Positions 6,896 through 15,182 of a stretch of DNA of 46,894 bases are shown in pieces. The notes beneath the pieces were generated by a model. It saw nothing but the letters and a program-made list of their open reading frames with translations. It had not been told where the DNA came from and did no database searches. The first letter of the stretch is position 1, and every line of letters begins with the position of its first letter. The DNA comes from Oscillospiraceae bacterium (GTDB lineage: Bacteria > Bacillota > Clostridia > Oscillospirales > Acutalibacteraceae), in NCBI GenBank assembly GCA_009779995.1, contig WRDW01000011.1, positions 1-46,894 of the forward strand, given 5' to 3'. The position numbers and the translations under genes were made by a program.

Positions 6896-8893
6896 TCAAT
6901 GAAAGCTCTTGCTCAAATCCATCTCCACGCCCTGGGCGGCCTCGGCCTTGGCATTTGAGCCGGCGATTTTCTTCTGCAGCTCGGCCCAAAACAGGTCCTC
7001 GTCCACAGGCAGCGCCACGGGCCGGCCAAGCCAGCTGGAGAGGTGCGCCGCGTTGGAGATGCTAAGCCCGTTGATGCCCTCCTCGCCCCGGGCGTAGAGC
7101 AGGCCCTTGTCGCCGGTCACGACGGCCTCGGCGAAGGCGTTCATCACCATGGAGTGCTGGCCCACGGGATTCCCGCCGGCGGTGATCTCGCTCTCCCGGC
7201 TGTCTATGCTGCCGAAGCCCTGGGCGCAGCCGAAGATGTGCTCCTTCGTCGAGCTGTCGAACGCATACAGCGTCACCTTGCCGTCCTCGCAGATGAGCTT
7301 GCCCCTATCCATGGCGATTTCCAGGCGGTTGGTGCCCTCGGCCTCGCCCGTGGTGGTGACGAACATCCCCGTGGCCCCGCTCGGGTACTCGGCATAGATC
7401 GTCACGTCGTCCTCCACCTCGATGTCGTGCCACTTGCCCTCGTGGCAGGTGGCGGTGATCTTGTTGGGCATCCCGCAGAACCACTGCCAGAGGTCCAGCT
7501 GGTGGGGGTCCTGATTGATCAGCACGCCGCCGCCCTCGCCGCTCCAGGTGGCGCGCCACCCGCCGGAGTTGTAGTAGGCCTGCGTCCTGTACCAGTCGGT
7601 GATGATCCACAACACGCGCTTGATCTCGCCGTAAACGCCGCTTTGCACGAGTTCACGCAGCTTTTGGTAGAGGGGATTCGAGCGCTGGTTGTACATAATC
7701 GCGAATATCTTGTCTGACTTGGCAGCGGCCCCGTTCATTTCGCGCACCTGCTTTGTGTAGACCCCGGCGGGCTTCTCGGTCATCACATGCAGACCGGCCT
7801 CCAGGGCCTGTATGGCAATCGGCGGGTGGAAGTAGTGCGGCGTGGCGATGACCACCGCGCCGCACAGCCCGCCGGCAATCAACGCCTCGGCGCTGTCATA
7901 CACGGCGACGCCCGGCAGGGCATCTGTCGCCGCCTCCAGGCGCGCGGGGTTGACGTCCGCCGCCGCCACGATGCGTATGCGCTTGAACTCGCCGTTCAGA
8001 TAGTTACGCGCGTGGCCCGAGCCCATGCCCCCGAAGCCGATGATGCCAAGGGCCACAGGCTGCGCCCCGGCAATCACTTTGTGCAGCGCGTCCGCGGCTG
8101 CTTTGAAGGATTCGCTCTGCGTGGCGTAGACCTCGCGCCCGGCCAGCTTCTTCTCCGTCTGTTTGTCGAAGACACCCATCCCGGCGAAGACTTTTAAATG
8201 GGGCTCCATGGAGAGCCAATAGCAGCCGTAGTTCGACTGGTCGAAATTCGCGAGGATCTCCGCGATGCGGCCCTTCCCCTCCCCCGCCGGGACAGTCGAA
8301 GCGCCATCGTAGTCCTTGATGTGAAAATACGTGATATACGGCTTGAGAATCTCATAGGCCGCCAGCGTGTCGTAGCCGTCGCCGAGGAAATTCGCGAAAT
8401 CGAACACGCAGCCGAGGATTTGCTCGCCTTCGGCGCTGTAACCGACAGCTTCTATAAGCTCCTTACAGGCTTGCGGTGATTCGCCGTAGATGCGGCCCTC
8501 GTTCTCGTGGCAGCACTTCACGCCGTGGGCTATCGAGTAGTCGGCCATCTGCTTCACCCAGCCGAAGCGCTCCTCTTTCGTGCCCTCGTAGAAGCTGAAC
8601 ATGCGTATGTACGCGGCGCCCAGAATTTGCGCAACTTCCACAGTTTGTTTGAAGGCCTCGAAGTCGAACGCGCATTTGCCGTAGCGCGAGCCTATGGCCG
8701 AAACCTCGACCTCCGCTTTGTCAAGTTCTTTTTTGATCGCCCTGGCCGTCTCCGGGGTTATGTCGGAGACGTTCTCCCCGTTCACGCCGCGCATCTCTAT
8801 CGCGGAAATCCCATTTGCCTTGCAGGCCGCGATCTGCGCCGCAAGGTCGTTCGCCGCCTCGTCCGCAAAAGCGGAAGTCAAAAATCTGGCCAC
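6896..8893 (-). CDS. Sugar isomerase/epimerase fused to Gfo/Idh/MocA dehydrogenase
   Basis: A 665-residue two-domain enzyme. Residues 1-275 are a xylose-isomerase-like TIM barrel (AP_endonuc_2 family) with likely metal ligands near Glu130/132 (HENEG), Asp165 (FDFANF), His191 (YFHIKDYDG) and Glu230 (SMEPH). Residues about 279-665 are a complete Gfo/Idh/MocA oxidoreductase: NAD(P)-binding GIIGFGGMGSGHA at 283-295 and EKPAGVY with the active-site Lys374. The start is GTG at 8893, with TAAGGAG eight bases upstream; a longer ATG start has no such site and overlaps the promoter. The two activities are normally separate adjacent genes, so the fusion implies consecutive steps on one sugar. It is the first gene of the operon with the HAD protein and GPH transporter. 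Confidence 0.88.
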   Translation of the reverse strand: MARFLTSAFADEAANDLAAQIAACKANGISAIEMRGVNGENVSDITPETARAIKKELDKAEVEVSAIGSRYGKCAFDFEAFKQTVEVAQILGAAYIRMFSFYEGTKEERFGWVKQMADYSIAHGVKCCHENEGRIYGESPQACKELIEAVGYSAEGEQILGCVFDFANFLGDGYDTLAAYEILKPYITYFHIKDYDGASTVPAGEGKGRIAEILANFDQSNYGCYWLSMEPHLKVFAGMGVFDKQTEKKLAGREVYATQSESFKAAADALHKVIAGAQPVALGIIGFGGMGSGHARNYLNGEFKRIRIVAAADVNPARLEAATDALPGVAVYDSAEALIAGGLCGAVVIATPHYFHPPIAIQALEAGLHVMTEKPAGVYTKQVREMNGAAAKSDKIFAIMYNQRSNPLYQKLRELVQSGVYGEIKRVLWIITDWYRTQAYYNSGGWRATWSGEGGGVLINQDPHQLDLWQWFCGMPNKITATCHEGKWHDIEVEDDVTIYAEYPSGATGMFVTTTGEAEGTNRLEIAMDRGKLICEDGKVTLYAFDSSTKEHIFGCAQGFGSIDSRESEITAGGNPVGQHSMVMNAFAEAVVTGDKGLLYARGEEGINGLSISNAAHLSSWLGRPVALPVDEDLFWAELQKKIAGSNAKAEAAQGVEMDLSKSFH

Positions 8894-8924
8894 CTGTGTT
8901 CTCCTTACGCGATTATTTTTCATA

Positions 8925-8953
8925 AGTATAGCATAGCGCCGCAGGAAATGCAA
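8925..8953 (-). promoter_or_regulatory. Promoter of the fusion/HAD/transporter operon
   Basis: TTGCAT (8948-8953), a 17-base spacer ending in TGC, and TATACT (8925-8930), 31 bases before the GTG start. It is back to back with the plus-strand promoter at 8984-9012. Confidence 0.75.
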
Positions 8954-8983
8954 ATAAAATCTCACGGCTGCGCGCATTTTTTG

Positions 8984-9012
8984 TTGACTTTCACCCGTGC
9001 CTGGCGTATAAT
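8984..9012 (+). promoter_or_regulatory. Promoter of the zinc-ribbon gene
   Basis: TTGACT (8984-8989), 17 bases, TATAAT (9007-9012), 46 bases before the ATG at 9059. Only about 30 bases separate it from the divergent promoter. Confidence 0.85.
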
Positions 9013-9058
9013 TGCTCCGTCACCCGCGCATCCAGATTACTACAGGGGAGGAAACACC

Positions 9059-10306
9059 ATGGCAAAATTCTGTCCAAATTGCGGCACGGGCCTTGAGGAG
9101 GCCGCGAAGTTCTGCATTGGCTGCGGCTCGCCTGTCACGCAGCAAGCCCCGCCGCCCGAGCCCGCCTACCAGCCGGAGCCGGCGCCCCGGCAGCAGCCCA
9201 TCAACCAGCTTCCCCAGCAGACGATTTTCCAGGGGCAGCTGCCCCAGCAGCCTTACCCGCAGCAGCCTTACCCGCAGCAGCCCTACCCCCAGCAGCCCTA
9301 TCCGCAGCAGCCCTATCCGCAGCAGCCCTATCCGCAGCAGCCCATGCAGCCGCAGGCCTATGCCCCCGCGGCGGCAGCTGAGAAGCCGAAAAAGAAGGGC
9401 AAGGGCCTGAAAATCCTGCTCGGCATAGGCGGCGGTTTTGTGGCGCTCATCGTCCTGATTGTCGTCATCGCAACAGCCGTCAACGGCGGCAAGGCCAAGC
9501 AGGACTACTACGAGCTGGGCAACGACCGTATCCCCACAGTCAAGCTGGCGCTGGGCGAGGTGCGCAAAATCAGCAGCTCCGCCACCTCGATCTCCGGCGG
9601 CACGACCCAAATGGAGTACATCTACAACGAGCCGGGCAGGGACCAGGCCCTGGAAATGAGCCAATACCTGACCTGCCTGCGGGGCGAGGGCTTCCTCCTG
9701 CTCACCGACGCGGAATTCAGTGCGCCCTCCGCCTGGTGCAAGGTGGGGCGCAACTCCGCGGACAGCGGCTTCCAGCTGATCGTGCAGATGGAGTACGACA
9801 CAACCGGCTACAACATCATCATCGTGAAGGAGCCCGGGGAGATCGCGCCCATCGGCACGAACGATCCCATCGACCCATACAATCCCGTAAACCCGACCGC
9901 CCCGCCTGTTGACCCGACCAACCAAGGCACGGTTTCACCGAATACATACGGCGGCCAGCAGCTTTGGCGCGGCGCGTTCGAGGACGAGGACGGTCCCTAT
10001 GTGGAGCTGTTTTATTTCAACAAGGACGGCACGTTCACAATTTCGGTCCTTTACGAGGATAACCCGGGGAACAACTACGACATATTCGGCAATTACACCC
10101 TGCGGGGCGGCCAGCTCACGCTGACCAACGTGGAGACGGACCGGGGCAATCGGGTCAACGACCTGGAGTTCGGCCACACGGTCAGCGGCAACGTCATGAC
10201 GCTCGACGGCGACGCGGACTATTGGCGCGTGGAGGACGAAGACAGGGCCGACGTGCTCGCCGACCCGTTTATCCCCTATCCCTACACCTCGTTCAGCGCA
10301 TGGTAG
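9059..10306 (+). CDS. Zinc-ribbon membrane protein with PQQPY repeats
   Basis: A 415-residue protein. Residues 1-25 form a zinc ribbon (Cys5, Cys8, Cys19, Cys22). Residues 26-105 are a Pro/Gln-rich linker with six perfect PQQPY units. A Lys-rich stretch precedes one membrane segment (about 118-141). The extracytoplasmic part has a Pro/Asp/Thr linker (about 270-295) and a C-terminal beta-rich domain with alternating D/E-Y/F strands, lipocalin-like in look but unassigned. Topology: ribbon inside, beta domains outside. GGGGAGGAA precedes the ATG. An AIM24 gene follows 70 bases later; zinc-ribbon proteins often accompany AIM24 genes. The function is unknown. Confidence 0.82.
   Translation: MAKFCPNCGTGLEEAAKFCIGCGSPVTQQAPPPEPAYQPEPAPRQQPINQLPQQTIFQGQLPQQPYPQQPYPQQPYPQQPYPQQPYPQQPYPQQPMQPQAYAPAAAAEKPKKKGKGLKILLGIGGGFVALIVLIVVIATAVNGGKAKQDYYELGNDRIPTVKLALGEVRKISSSATSISGGTTQMEYIYNEPGRDQALEMSQYLTCLRGEGFLLLTDAEFSAPSAWCKVGRNSADSGFQLIVQMEYDTTGYNIIIVKEPGEIAPIGTNDPIDPYNPVNPTAPPVDPTNQGTVSPNTYGGQQLWRGAFEDEDGPYVELFYFNKDGTFTISVLYEDNPGNNYDIFGNYTLRGGQLTLTNVETDRGNRVNDLEFGHTVSGNVMTLDGDADYWRVEDEDRADVLADPFIPYPYTSFSAW
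9242..9346 (+). repeat. 15-bp tandem repeat coding PQQPY
   Basis: Six perfect 15-bp units plus a seventh ending PQQPM, in frame within the zinc-ribbon gene. The synonymous codons differ a little between units (CCT/CCC, CCG/CCC). Copy number is likely to vary by slippage. Confidence 0.95.
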
Positions 10307-10375
10307 GGGCGGCCGCCCACAGCAGCCCGTACAAAAAAATTAAATTATTCCCTTAACCTTCCGAAAGGAGCGCAT

Positions 10376-11062
10376 ATGCAATATAAAATCATAGGCGAGC
10401 CCATGCCCGTGGTGGAGTGCACCCTCGCGGCGGGCGAGTGCATGATCACCGAGCGCGGCTCCATGACCTGGATGACCCCCAACATGCAGATGGAGACCAC
10501 CGGGGGCGGCAAGGGCATAGGCAAAATGCTCGGCCGCGCCATGATGGGCGAAAGCATGTTCCAGAACATCTACACCTGCCAGGGGGGCCCCGGCATGATC
10601 GCCTTCGGCTCGAGCTTCGTGGGCTCCATCCGCGCCTACCCAATCGCGCCGGGCCGGGGCATCGTCGTCCAGAAGGGCGGCTTCCTGGCCAGCGAGCCGG
10701 GGGTGGAGCTCGCCATGCACGTCAACAGCAGGGCGAGCGTCGGCTTCCTCGGCGGCGAGGGCTTCATCATGCAGAGGATATCCGGGCAGGGCATCGCCTT
10801 CGTGGAGATCGACGGCTTCTGCGTGGAGTACAACCTCGCGCCGGGCCAGAGCCTCATCGTCAACCCCGGCAACATGGCCGTGATGGACGAAACCGTCCAG
10901 ATGGAGATGCAGAGCATCAGGGGCGCGAAGAACGTCCTCCTCGGCGGCGAGGCCTGGTTCCAGACCAAGCTCACCGGCCCGGGCCGCATCGTCCTCCAAA
11001 CCATGACCATCCGGGGCCTGGCGGGCGCGCTGGCGGGGCATATGCCCAAGGGGAACGCATAG
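10376..11062 (+). CDS. AIM24 family protein (TIGR00266-like)
   Basis: A 228-residue protein matching the AIM24 family along its length: N-terminal beta strands with MITERGSMTWM, the MFQNIYTCQGGPGMIAFGS segment, the GFLASEPGVELAM repeat and the closing VLLGGEAWFQTKLTGPGRIVLQT strand. The family forms a Gly-rich beta barrel; its yeast member acts in mitochondria, and the bacterial role is unsettled. GAAAGGAG lies just upstream. It probably shares the promoter of the zinc-ribbon gene. The protein is notably rich in Met and Gly. Confidence 0.9.
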   Translation: MQYKIIGEPMPVVECTLAAGECMITERGSMTWMTPNMQMETTGGGKGIGKMLGRAMMGESMFQNIYTCQGGPGMIAFGSSFVGSIRAYPIAPGRGIVVQKGGFLASEPGVELAMHVNSRASVGFLGGEGFIMQRISGQGIAFVEIDGFCVEYNLAPGQSLIVNPGNMAVMDETVQMEMQSIRGAKNVLLGGEAWFQTKLTGPGRIVLQTMTIRGLAGALAGHMPKGNA

Positions 11063-11063
11063 C

Positions 11064-11191
11064 AATTCACAATGCACACGGCCCTTATAGCCTTTTGGGC
11101 CGCAACACAATGCACAATGATTTGATCGCTCATTTCATTGTGCATTTTGCGGCCCAAAAGGCTATAGAGGCCGTGGGCATTTGTCAATTGT
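11064..11191. repeat. Long imperfect palindromic element
   Basis: Two arms of about 60 bases match with high identity around a short loop near 11122-11132: CAATTCACAATGC...GGCC-TTATAGCCTTTTGGGCCGCAA...AATGCACAATGA, then the reverse complement. It has the form of a non-autonomous hairpin repeat and fills the gap between the convergent AIM24 and UroD-like genes. Its right end supplies the last codons and the stop (TGA) of the UroD-like gene. It could also act as a bidirectional terminator. Confidence 0.85.
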
Positions 11192-12422
11192 ACATTGATT
11201 CCACAACCCCCATCGCCACCTCCGCCCACCGCGGGAGGCGGCTAGGGTCATTCTTGACTGTAGACACATCCTTGAGCAAAAACTCGAGATTGACGTTGTT
11301 TTGCCTCGCCAGATCGCAGGTGAGTTCCAAATCACGCCGCACGGCGTCCTCGTCCAGGCTGCTTGTCGCCAGGAACGCGGGCGATGGCTTGGCGGACATC
11401 ACAAGGTCAGGCCCGATTTCGGCGGCGAAGCGCTCGCGGTCGCTCCAAGGGCTGCACGAGATTTTTCGCACATGGGGAATGCGCTTGACGTAGCCGAGCC
11501 GGTCGTCCATCCTGTCGCAGCAGCCGTAGTAGATCATGCCGAAGTATTCCGCCATGCGCGCGATGTAGGGCAGCTCGAACTCCCCGAAAATCGCGGGCGA
11601 GACGGCGGTCATCAGCTGCGCCAAGCCCAGGCACCAGCAGTTTTGCGAGACCGGCCCCCGGCCCGCGCCGCAGTCCGGCAGCAGCTCGTCGGTGAAGATG
11701 TGCGAGCAGTGGCAGAGATTTGCGTCGTCGTCGTGCAGGCCGAGCGCATTCGCGTCTTCGATGCCCCGTATGGTCGCCTCGGTCAGGCGCTCCATGGCCG
11801 CGTGGAGCAGCTCGGGGTTATCGTAGAAGGCGAAATAGCACGCCTCGGCGCCCATGTAGGTGTTGAGCTTGTCCCAAACCCCCAGGTGAAAGCCGACGCC
11901 CGTCATCCTGAAGGGCGCGACGCCCGCGAAAATCTCTTCGGCCTGCGCCTCGCGTCTTTTAGTCTCGGTCTCGTCCTGGGTGACGCAATCATCTGTGATT
12001 TTTGAAATGTCGTCCATCTCCAGCAGCTGGTTGATGTAGCGGTGGCTCCTGCACGTGCTGTCCTCCGGCCCGACGATGATCTCCTGCACCTGAATGCCGT
12101 AGCCCGTGCGCCTGATCGCTTTCGGCACGCGGATGAAGGGGTCCAGCACCATGTCCACGGGGAAATGCCGCCACTTATAGAGCGTGCGCCGCAGGTCGTG
12201 CTCCACCCCGCGCCAGAAGCTGTCTTTCACCCGGCAGCGCAGCTCTTCGCAGGCCAGCTCGTCCCATGGCAGCTGGTCGATGGTCACCATGGGCCGCGCC
12301 ATTTCCCCCCGGTTGAGCGCCCGCCACAGGGCGATTTTCTCTTTTTGCACCGGCAGCGAGGCATAGGACATGTATTCGTTCGCAAGGGCTCGCAGAATCT
12401 CTTTGTCATGGGCTGAAATCAT
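11184..12422 (-). CDS. Uroporphyrinogen decarboxylase (UroD)-like family protein
   Basis: A 412-residue protein of the broad UroD/corrinoid methyltransferase-like barrel superfamily, in the branch found beside sugar genes. It has an N-terminal helix bundle (LPVQKEKIALWRALNRGE), RPMVTIDQLPWDEL near residue 50, and possible metal ligands in CHCSH, GCCDR and ISCSPW further on. No corrinoid protein is nearby, so methyl transfer is not shown and true haem synthesis is unlikely. It begins 9 bases after the alpha-mannosidase and is the last gene of the Gfo1 operon. The last residues (SMYN) are encoded by the end of a palindromic repeat, so the original C-terminus may have been changed. Confidence 0.7.
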   Translation of the reverse strand: MISAHDKEILRALANEYMSYASLPVQKEKIALWRALNRGEMARPMVTIDQLPWDELACEELRCRVKDSFWRGVEHDLRRTLYKWRHFPVDMVLDPFIRVPKAIRRTGYGIQVQEIIVGPEDSTCRSHRYINQLLEMDDISKITDDCVTQDETETKRREAQAEEIFAGVAPFRMTGVGFHLGVWDKLNTYMGAEACYFAFYDNPELLHAAMERLTEATIRGIEDANALGLHDDDANLCHCSHIFTDELLPDCGAGRGPVSQNCWCLGLAQLMTAVSPAIFGEFELPYIARMAEYFGMIYYGCCDRMDDRLGYVKRIPHVRKISCSPWSDRERFAAEIGPDLVMSAKPSPAFLATSSLDEDAVRRDLELTCDLARQNNVNLEFLLKDVSTVKNDPSRLPRWAEVAMGVVESMYN

Positions 12423-12431
12423 CTGGACACC

Positions 12432-15116
12432 TCAAAATATGACTTTGGCGGCTGTAACGCCCTTCGCCTTGCAGCGAATCCGGCCTTCGGCATTACACAG
12501 CTCATTCTCATGCGCGTCAACATAGACCATTTTCTTCACCGGCTTGAAAAATTCCAGCGCAATCTCGCTGTCGTTGTCCGAAACGCTGTACAGCCGTACA
12601 ATCAGGCCGTCCCCGGCCTCGGCCATTTTGACGGACGAAAGTATGCCATTGCCATCGACCTTCACAAAGCTGCCCGTGAGAGGTAAATTCCCCTCCTGCG
12701 GGCCGCAGGCCACGGCGATAGGAGAACGATTTTGCAGCTGCGCGGCCTCAACCAGCGCCTGCGGCGAGGCGTCGTCCACAAGGCCTACATTGATGTTGAG
12801 CGTATGCGTGTAAATCTCCGGCACGGGGTCGGGGTCGGTGGAACTGCGGATCAGCGTCATCGCCAGGGCGTTGTCGTAACACCTGAAGCCATACTTGCTG
12901 TCGCTCGAAAGCAAGAGATTGCCTGCGCAGGCGAAGCTCTGGCAGGGCACGTCATTGTCAACCGGCGCGCGCTCGATCACGCCAAAGGCGTTGTCGCAGG
13001 TGAACGCCGTGCACGCCCCTTTCAAGGGCACACGGAACGCCAATTGGGGGATATTGCTCTCGTCGCCGAACTCCCGCCAGTCGCACTTCACGCTGTAGCG
13101 CAAATACCGGGCGTTTTTATCCAGGGAGACCGTCACATCCAGGCGCGAATTCTGCGCCTGCGCCTTGAAGGTGAAGCGCCGCGCCAGGCCGCCGGAGACC
13201 CCCGTCATTCGCGTGGCAGTCATCGGCGCGTCGCTTATGTGCCTGCCCACGCGCCACGAGGTCATCCCCCGCGCGGTGTCCTCCTCGATATAGCGGAAGC
13301 CCCCCGGCGCGCCGACCTGCTCTTTGCCGGTCTTCTTGTCTATGAATGATATGAGCGCCGCCGTCATCGGATCAAACTGAGCTTTTACATACTCGTTCTC
13401 CAGCACATATTCGTCGGGCTTATCCGTGCGGGGGTCGCGCGGCAGGGGCACCGGGCCGTGGGCGTCGTCCTGCTCCAGCAGCACCGTGCGCCAACCGAAG
13501 GCCGGTATCTCGCAGCCCACATTCACACGAAAATACTGATGTCCCCAGTAGCCCTGCTGGCGATTATCAAGCAATTCGTGCGCCAGGATTTGCCCGGCTT
13601 CATCTGTGATTTTGAGCTTGCCCATGTCGCCGTCCCAGTCCCACACGGTGAGCGTCGAGGCGCATACCTGCGCGGCCTGCACGGGGTTGAACAGCACGAA
13701 CAGGCGCTTCTTTCCGCCAATCGAAGCCGAAGCCGTGTACTCGAAGCCCTGCGCCACGCCGAAGCCCGCTCCCGCGCCCTCGGCGACAGAGTGCTTCAAA
13801 GGCGCGTTCGCTGGCAGCAGCGCCGCCGTGTTGATCTTCCCGCAGATGGCCCGCATCGCGGCGCTGGTTTTCGTGCCCGCCCCGGCCATGGTCCGCTGGA
13901 ACATCCCCAGGGCGTACTCCCGCGTGTCGATCGTCCCCGAGCCCGGCAGGATGTCGTGGAAGTGGTTGAACAGCACGTTCTCCCAGAGCCCGGCATAGCC
14001 CGGCGCGTCATAGGGATACGCGCCAAGCTGATGCGACATCGCGTTGAAGAACTCGCTCTCGAACAGCGCGGCTTCAGCCACACGATTGGCTCTTTTAATC
14101 CTGCTTTGCGAGGTATAGCAGCCGTCAAAAATACAATTCAACTCGCGGTCAACAACAGGCAAATCCAGCTTCTCAATATATTTGAAGAAGTCGATATATC
14201 TGCCAAACGCAATCTTGGGCATACAGGGCCATGTGTCATAGTCCAGGATGCGCTCGATGTCCCGCCGCGTCGCGCCGCCGCCGTGGTCGCCCACGCCGTA
14301 GACGTGAATCACCCTATCAAGCCCGTTCTGCGCGCAAAAGCTTGGCACATACATGAACGACCGGTCGTCTATCGTCTCGTTGTACCAGGTGGGCTCCCTG
14401 TACACAGTGATTTCAGCGCCCGAAGGCGCGCGCCAGCGATAGAGGTTGTGCCCCTCGTAGCCCCGGCAATGGTACATGTATTTCACGCCGCCGGAGCGCA
14501 AAATCTCAGGCACGTTCGCGCCATGCCCGAACGTGTCGGGCTCGTAGTCGATCTCGAACTGGTCGTCGCCCAGGCCCAGCAACTGCTTGAGATATTGCTT
14601 CGTATAGAGCAAATGCCGGGTGAGGCTCTCGCCGTTCGGCATGTTCTTGTCTGTCTCCACCCAGTGCGAGGCCGTGACCTCCCAGCGCCCCTCTTTTATG
14701 CGCTGTTTGATCTCCGGCAGCAGCGCCGGCGCGTGGTCCTCTATTATTTTATAAACCGAGGCCTGCGACTGCGCGAAGGTGAAGCCCGGGTATTCGCGCA
14801 TCAATTGCAGCATGGTTTTGAACGTATCGACGGTGAGCATGGCGGTCTCGTCGTAGCGCCACATCCAGTTCATGTCGATATGCGCGTGCGCCACGCAGGA
14901 GACTGTAATCGCCTTGCACAGCGCCGAGGCCGGAGCCATAACCTGTTCAATCTCCAGGGCCGACTGCTTGGTGATGGCCTCTTCCTCATCGAGAACCTGC
15001 CTGACTTTTTCATTTAGCGTATCCAGCAAAGCGCGCAAGCAATCCTCGTTCGCCGCGCTGACCTCCTGGAGATAGCGCAGCTGCGTATCGATGCGGGAAC
15101 CCCAATAGTTTTCCAT
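12432..15116 (-). CDS. GH38 alpha-mannosidase
   Basis: An 894-residue retaining alpha-mannosidase without a signal peptide, so cytoplasmic. The catalytic domain has HAHID (His77, His79, Asp81: zinc ligands) and YEPDTFGHGAN with nucleophile Asp194. A three-helix middle domain follows (around YPYDAPGYAGLWENVLFNHFHDILPG, near residues 350-380), then the beta-sandwich C-terminal half typical of GH38. It removes terminal alpha-mannose residues from imported oligosaccharides. The start at 15116 (MENYW) is supported by GGAGGAAA. It is the second gene of the Gfo1 > mannosidase > UroD operon; a GTAGGGGCGGCA repeat sits in the gap before it. Confidence 0.92.
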   Translation of the reverse strand: MENYWGSRIDTQLRYLQEVSAANEDCLRALLDTLNEKVRQVLDEEEAITKQSALEIEQVMAPASALCKAITVSCVAHAHIDMNWMWRYDETAMLTVDTFKTMLQLMREYPGFTFAQSQASVYKIIEDHAPALLPEIKQRIKEGRWEVTASHWVETDKNMPNGESLTRHLLYTKQYLKQLLGLGDDQFEIDYEPDTFGHGANVPEILRSGGVKYMYHCRGYEGHNLYRWRAPSGAEITVYREPTWYNETIDDRSFMYVPSFCAQNGLDRVIHVYGVGDHGGGATRRDIERILDYDTWPCMPKIAFGRYIDFFKYIEKLDLPVVDRELNCIFDGCYTSQSRIKRANRVAEAALFESEFFNAMSHQLGAYPYDAPGYAGLWENVLFNHFHDILPGSGTIDTREYALGMFQRTMAGAGTKTSAAMRAICGKINTAALLPANAPLKHSVAEGAGAGFGVAQGFEYTASASIGGKKRLFVLFNPVQAAQVCASTLTVWDWDGDMGKLKITDEAGQILAHELLDNRQQGYWGHQYFRVNVGCEIPAFGWRTVLLEQDDAHGPVPLPRDPRTDKPDEYVLENEYVKAQFDPMTAALISFIDKKTGKEQVGAPGGFRYIEEDTARGMTSWRVGRHISDAPMTATRMTGVSGGLARRFTFKAQAQNSRLDVTVSLDKNARYLRYSVKCDWREFGDESNIPQLAFRVPLKGACTAFTCDNAFGVIERAPVDNDVPCQSFACAGNLLLSSDSKYGFRCYDNALAMTLIRSSTDPDPVPEIYTHTLNINVGLVDDASPQALVEAAQLQNRSPIAVACGPQEGNLPLTGSFVKVDGNGILSSVKMAEAGDGLIVRLYSVSDNDSEIALEFFKPVKKMVYVDAHENELCNAEGRIRCKAKGVTAAKVIF

Positions 15117-15138
15117 TGTATTTCCTCCTTCACGGGCT

Positions 15139-15163
15139 GTAGGGGCGGCATTTTTGCCGCCCG
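15139..15163. repeat. Dispersed palindrome GTAGGGGCGGCA...GCCGCCCG, copy 1
   Basis: A short palindrome (GGGCGGCA-TTTT-TGCCGCCC) between Gfo1 and the mannosidase gene, ending about 10 bases before the ribosome binding site. Related copies are at 17090, 31315 and 34367. Confidence 0.8.
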
Positions 15164-15182
15164 AACAACACATCAAATAAAA

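Noticed and set aside
9242-9346. Regular repeat array that could suggest CRISPR
   Set aside because: The units are 15 bases, head to tail without spacers, and in frame as PQQPY.
11184-12422. True uroporphyrinogen decarboxylase for haem synthesis
   Set aside because: The sequence belongs to a distant branch, and the neighbours are sugar genes rather than haem genes.
13458-15017. Long plus-strand open frame opposite the GH38 mannosidase
   Set aside because: The minus strand carries all GH38 motifs; the plus frame has no ribosome binding site or recognisable domain.
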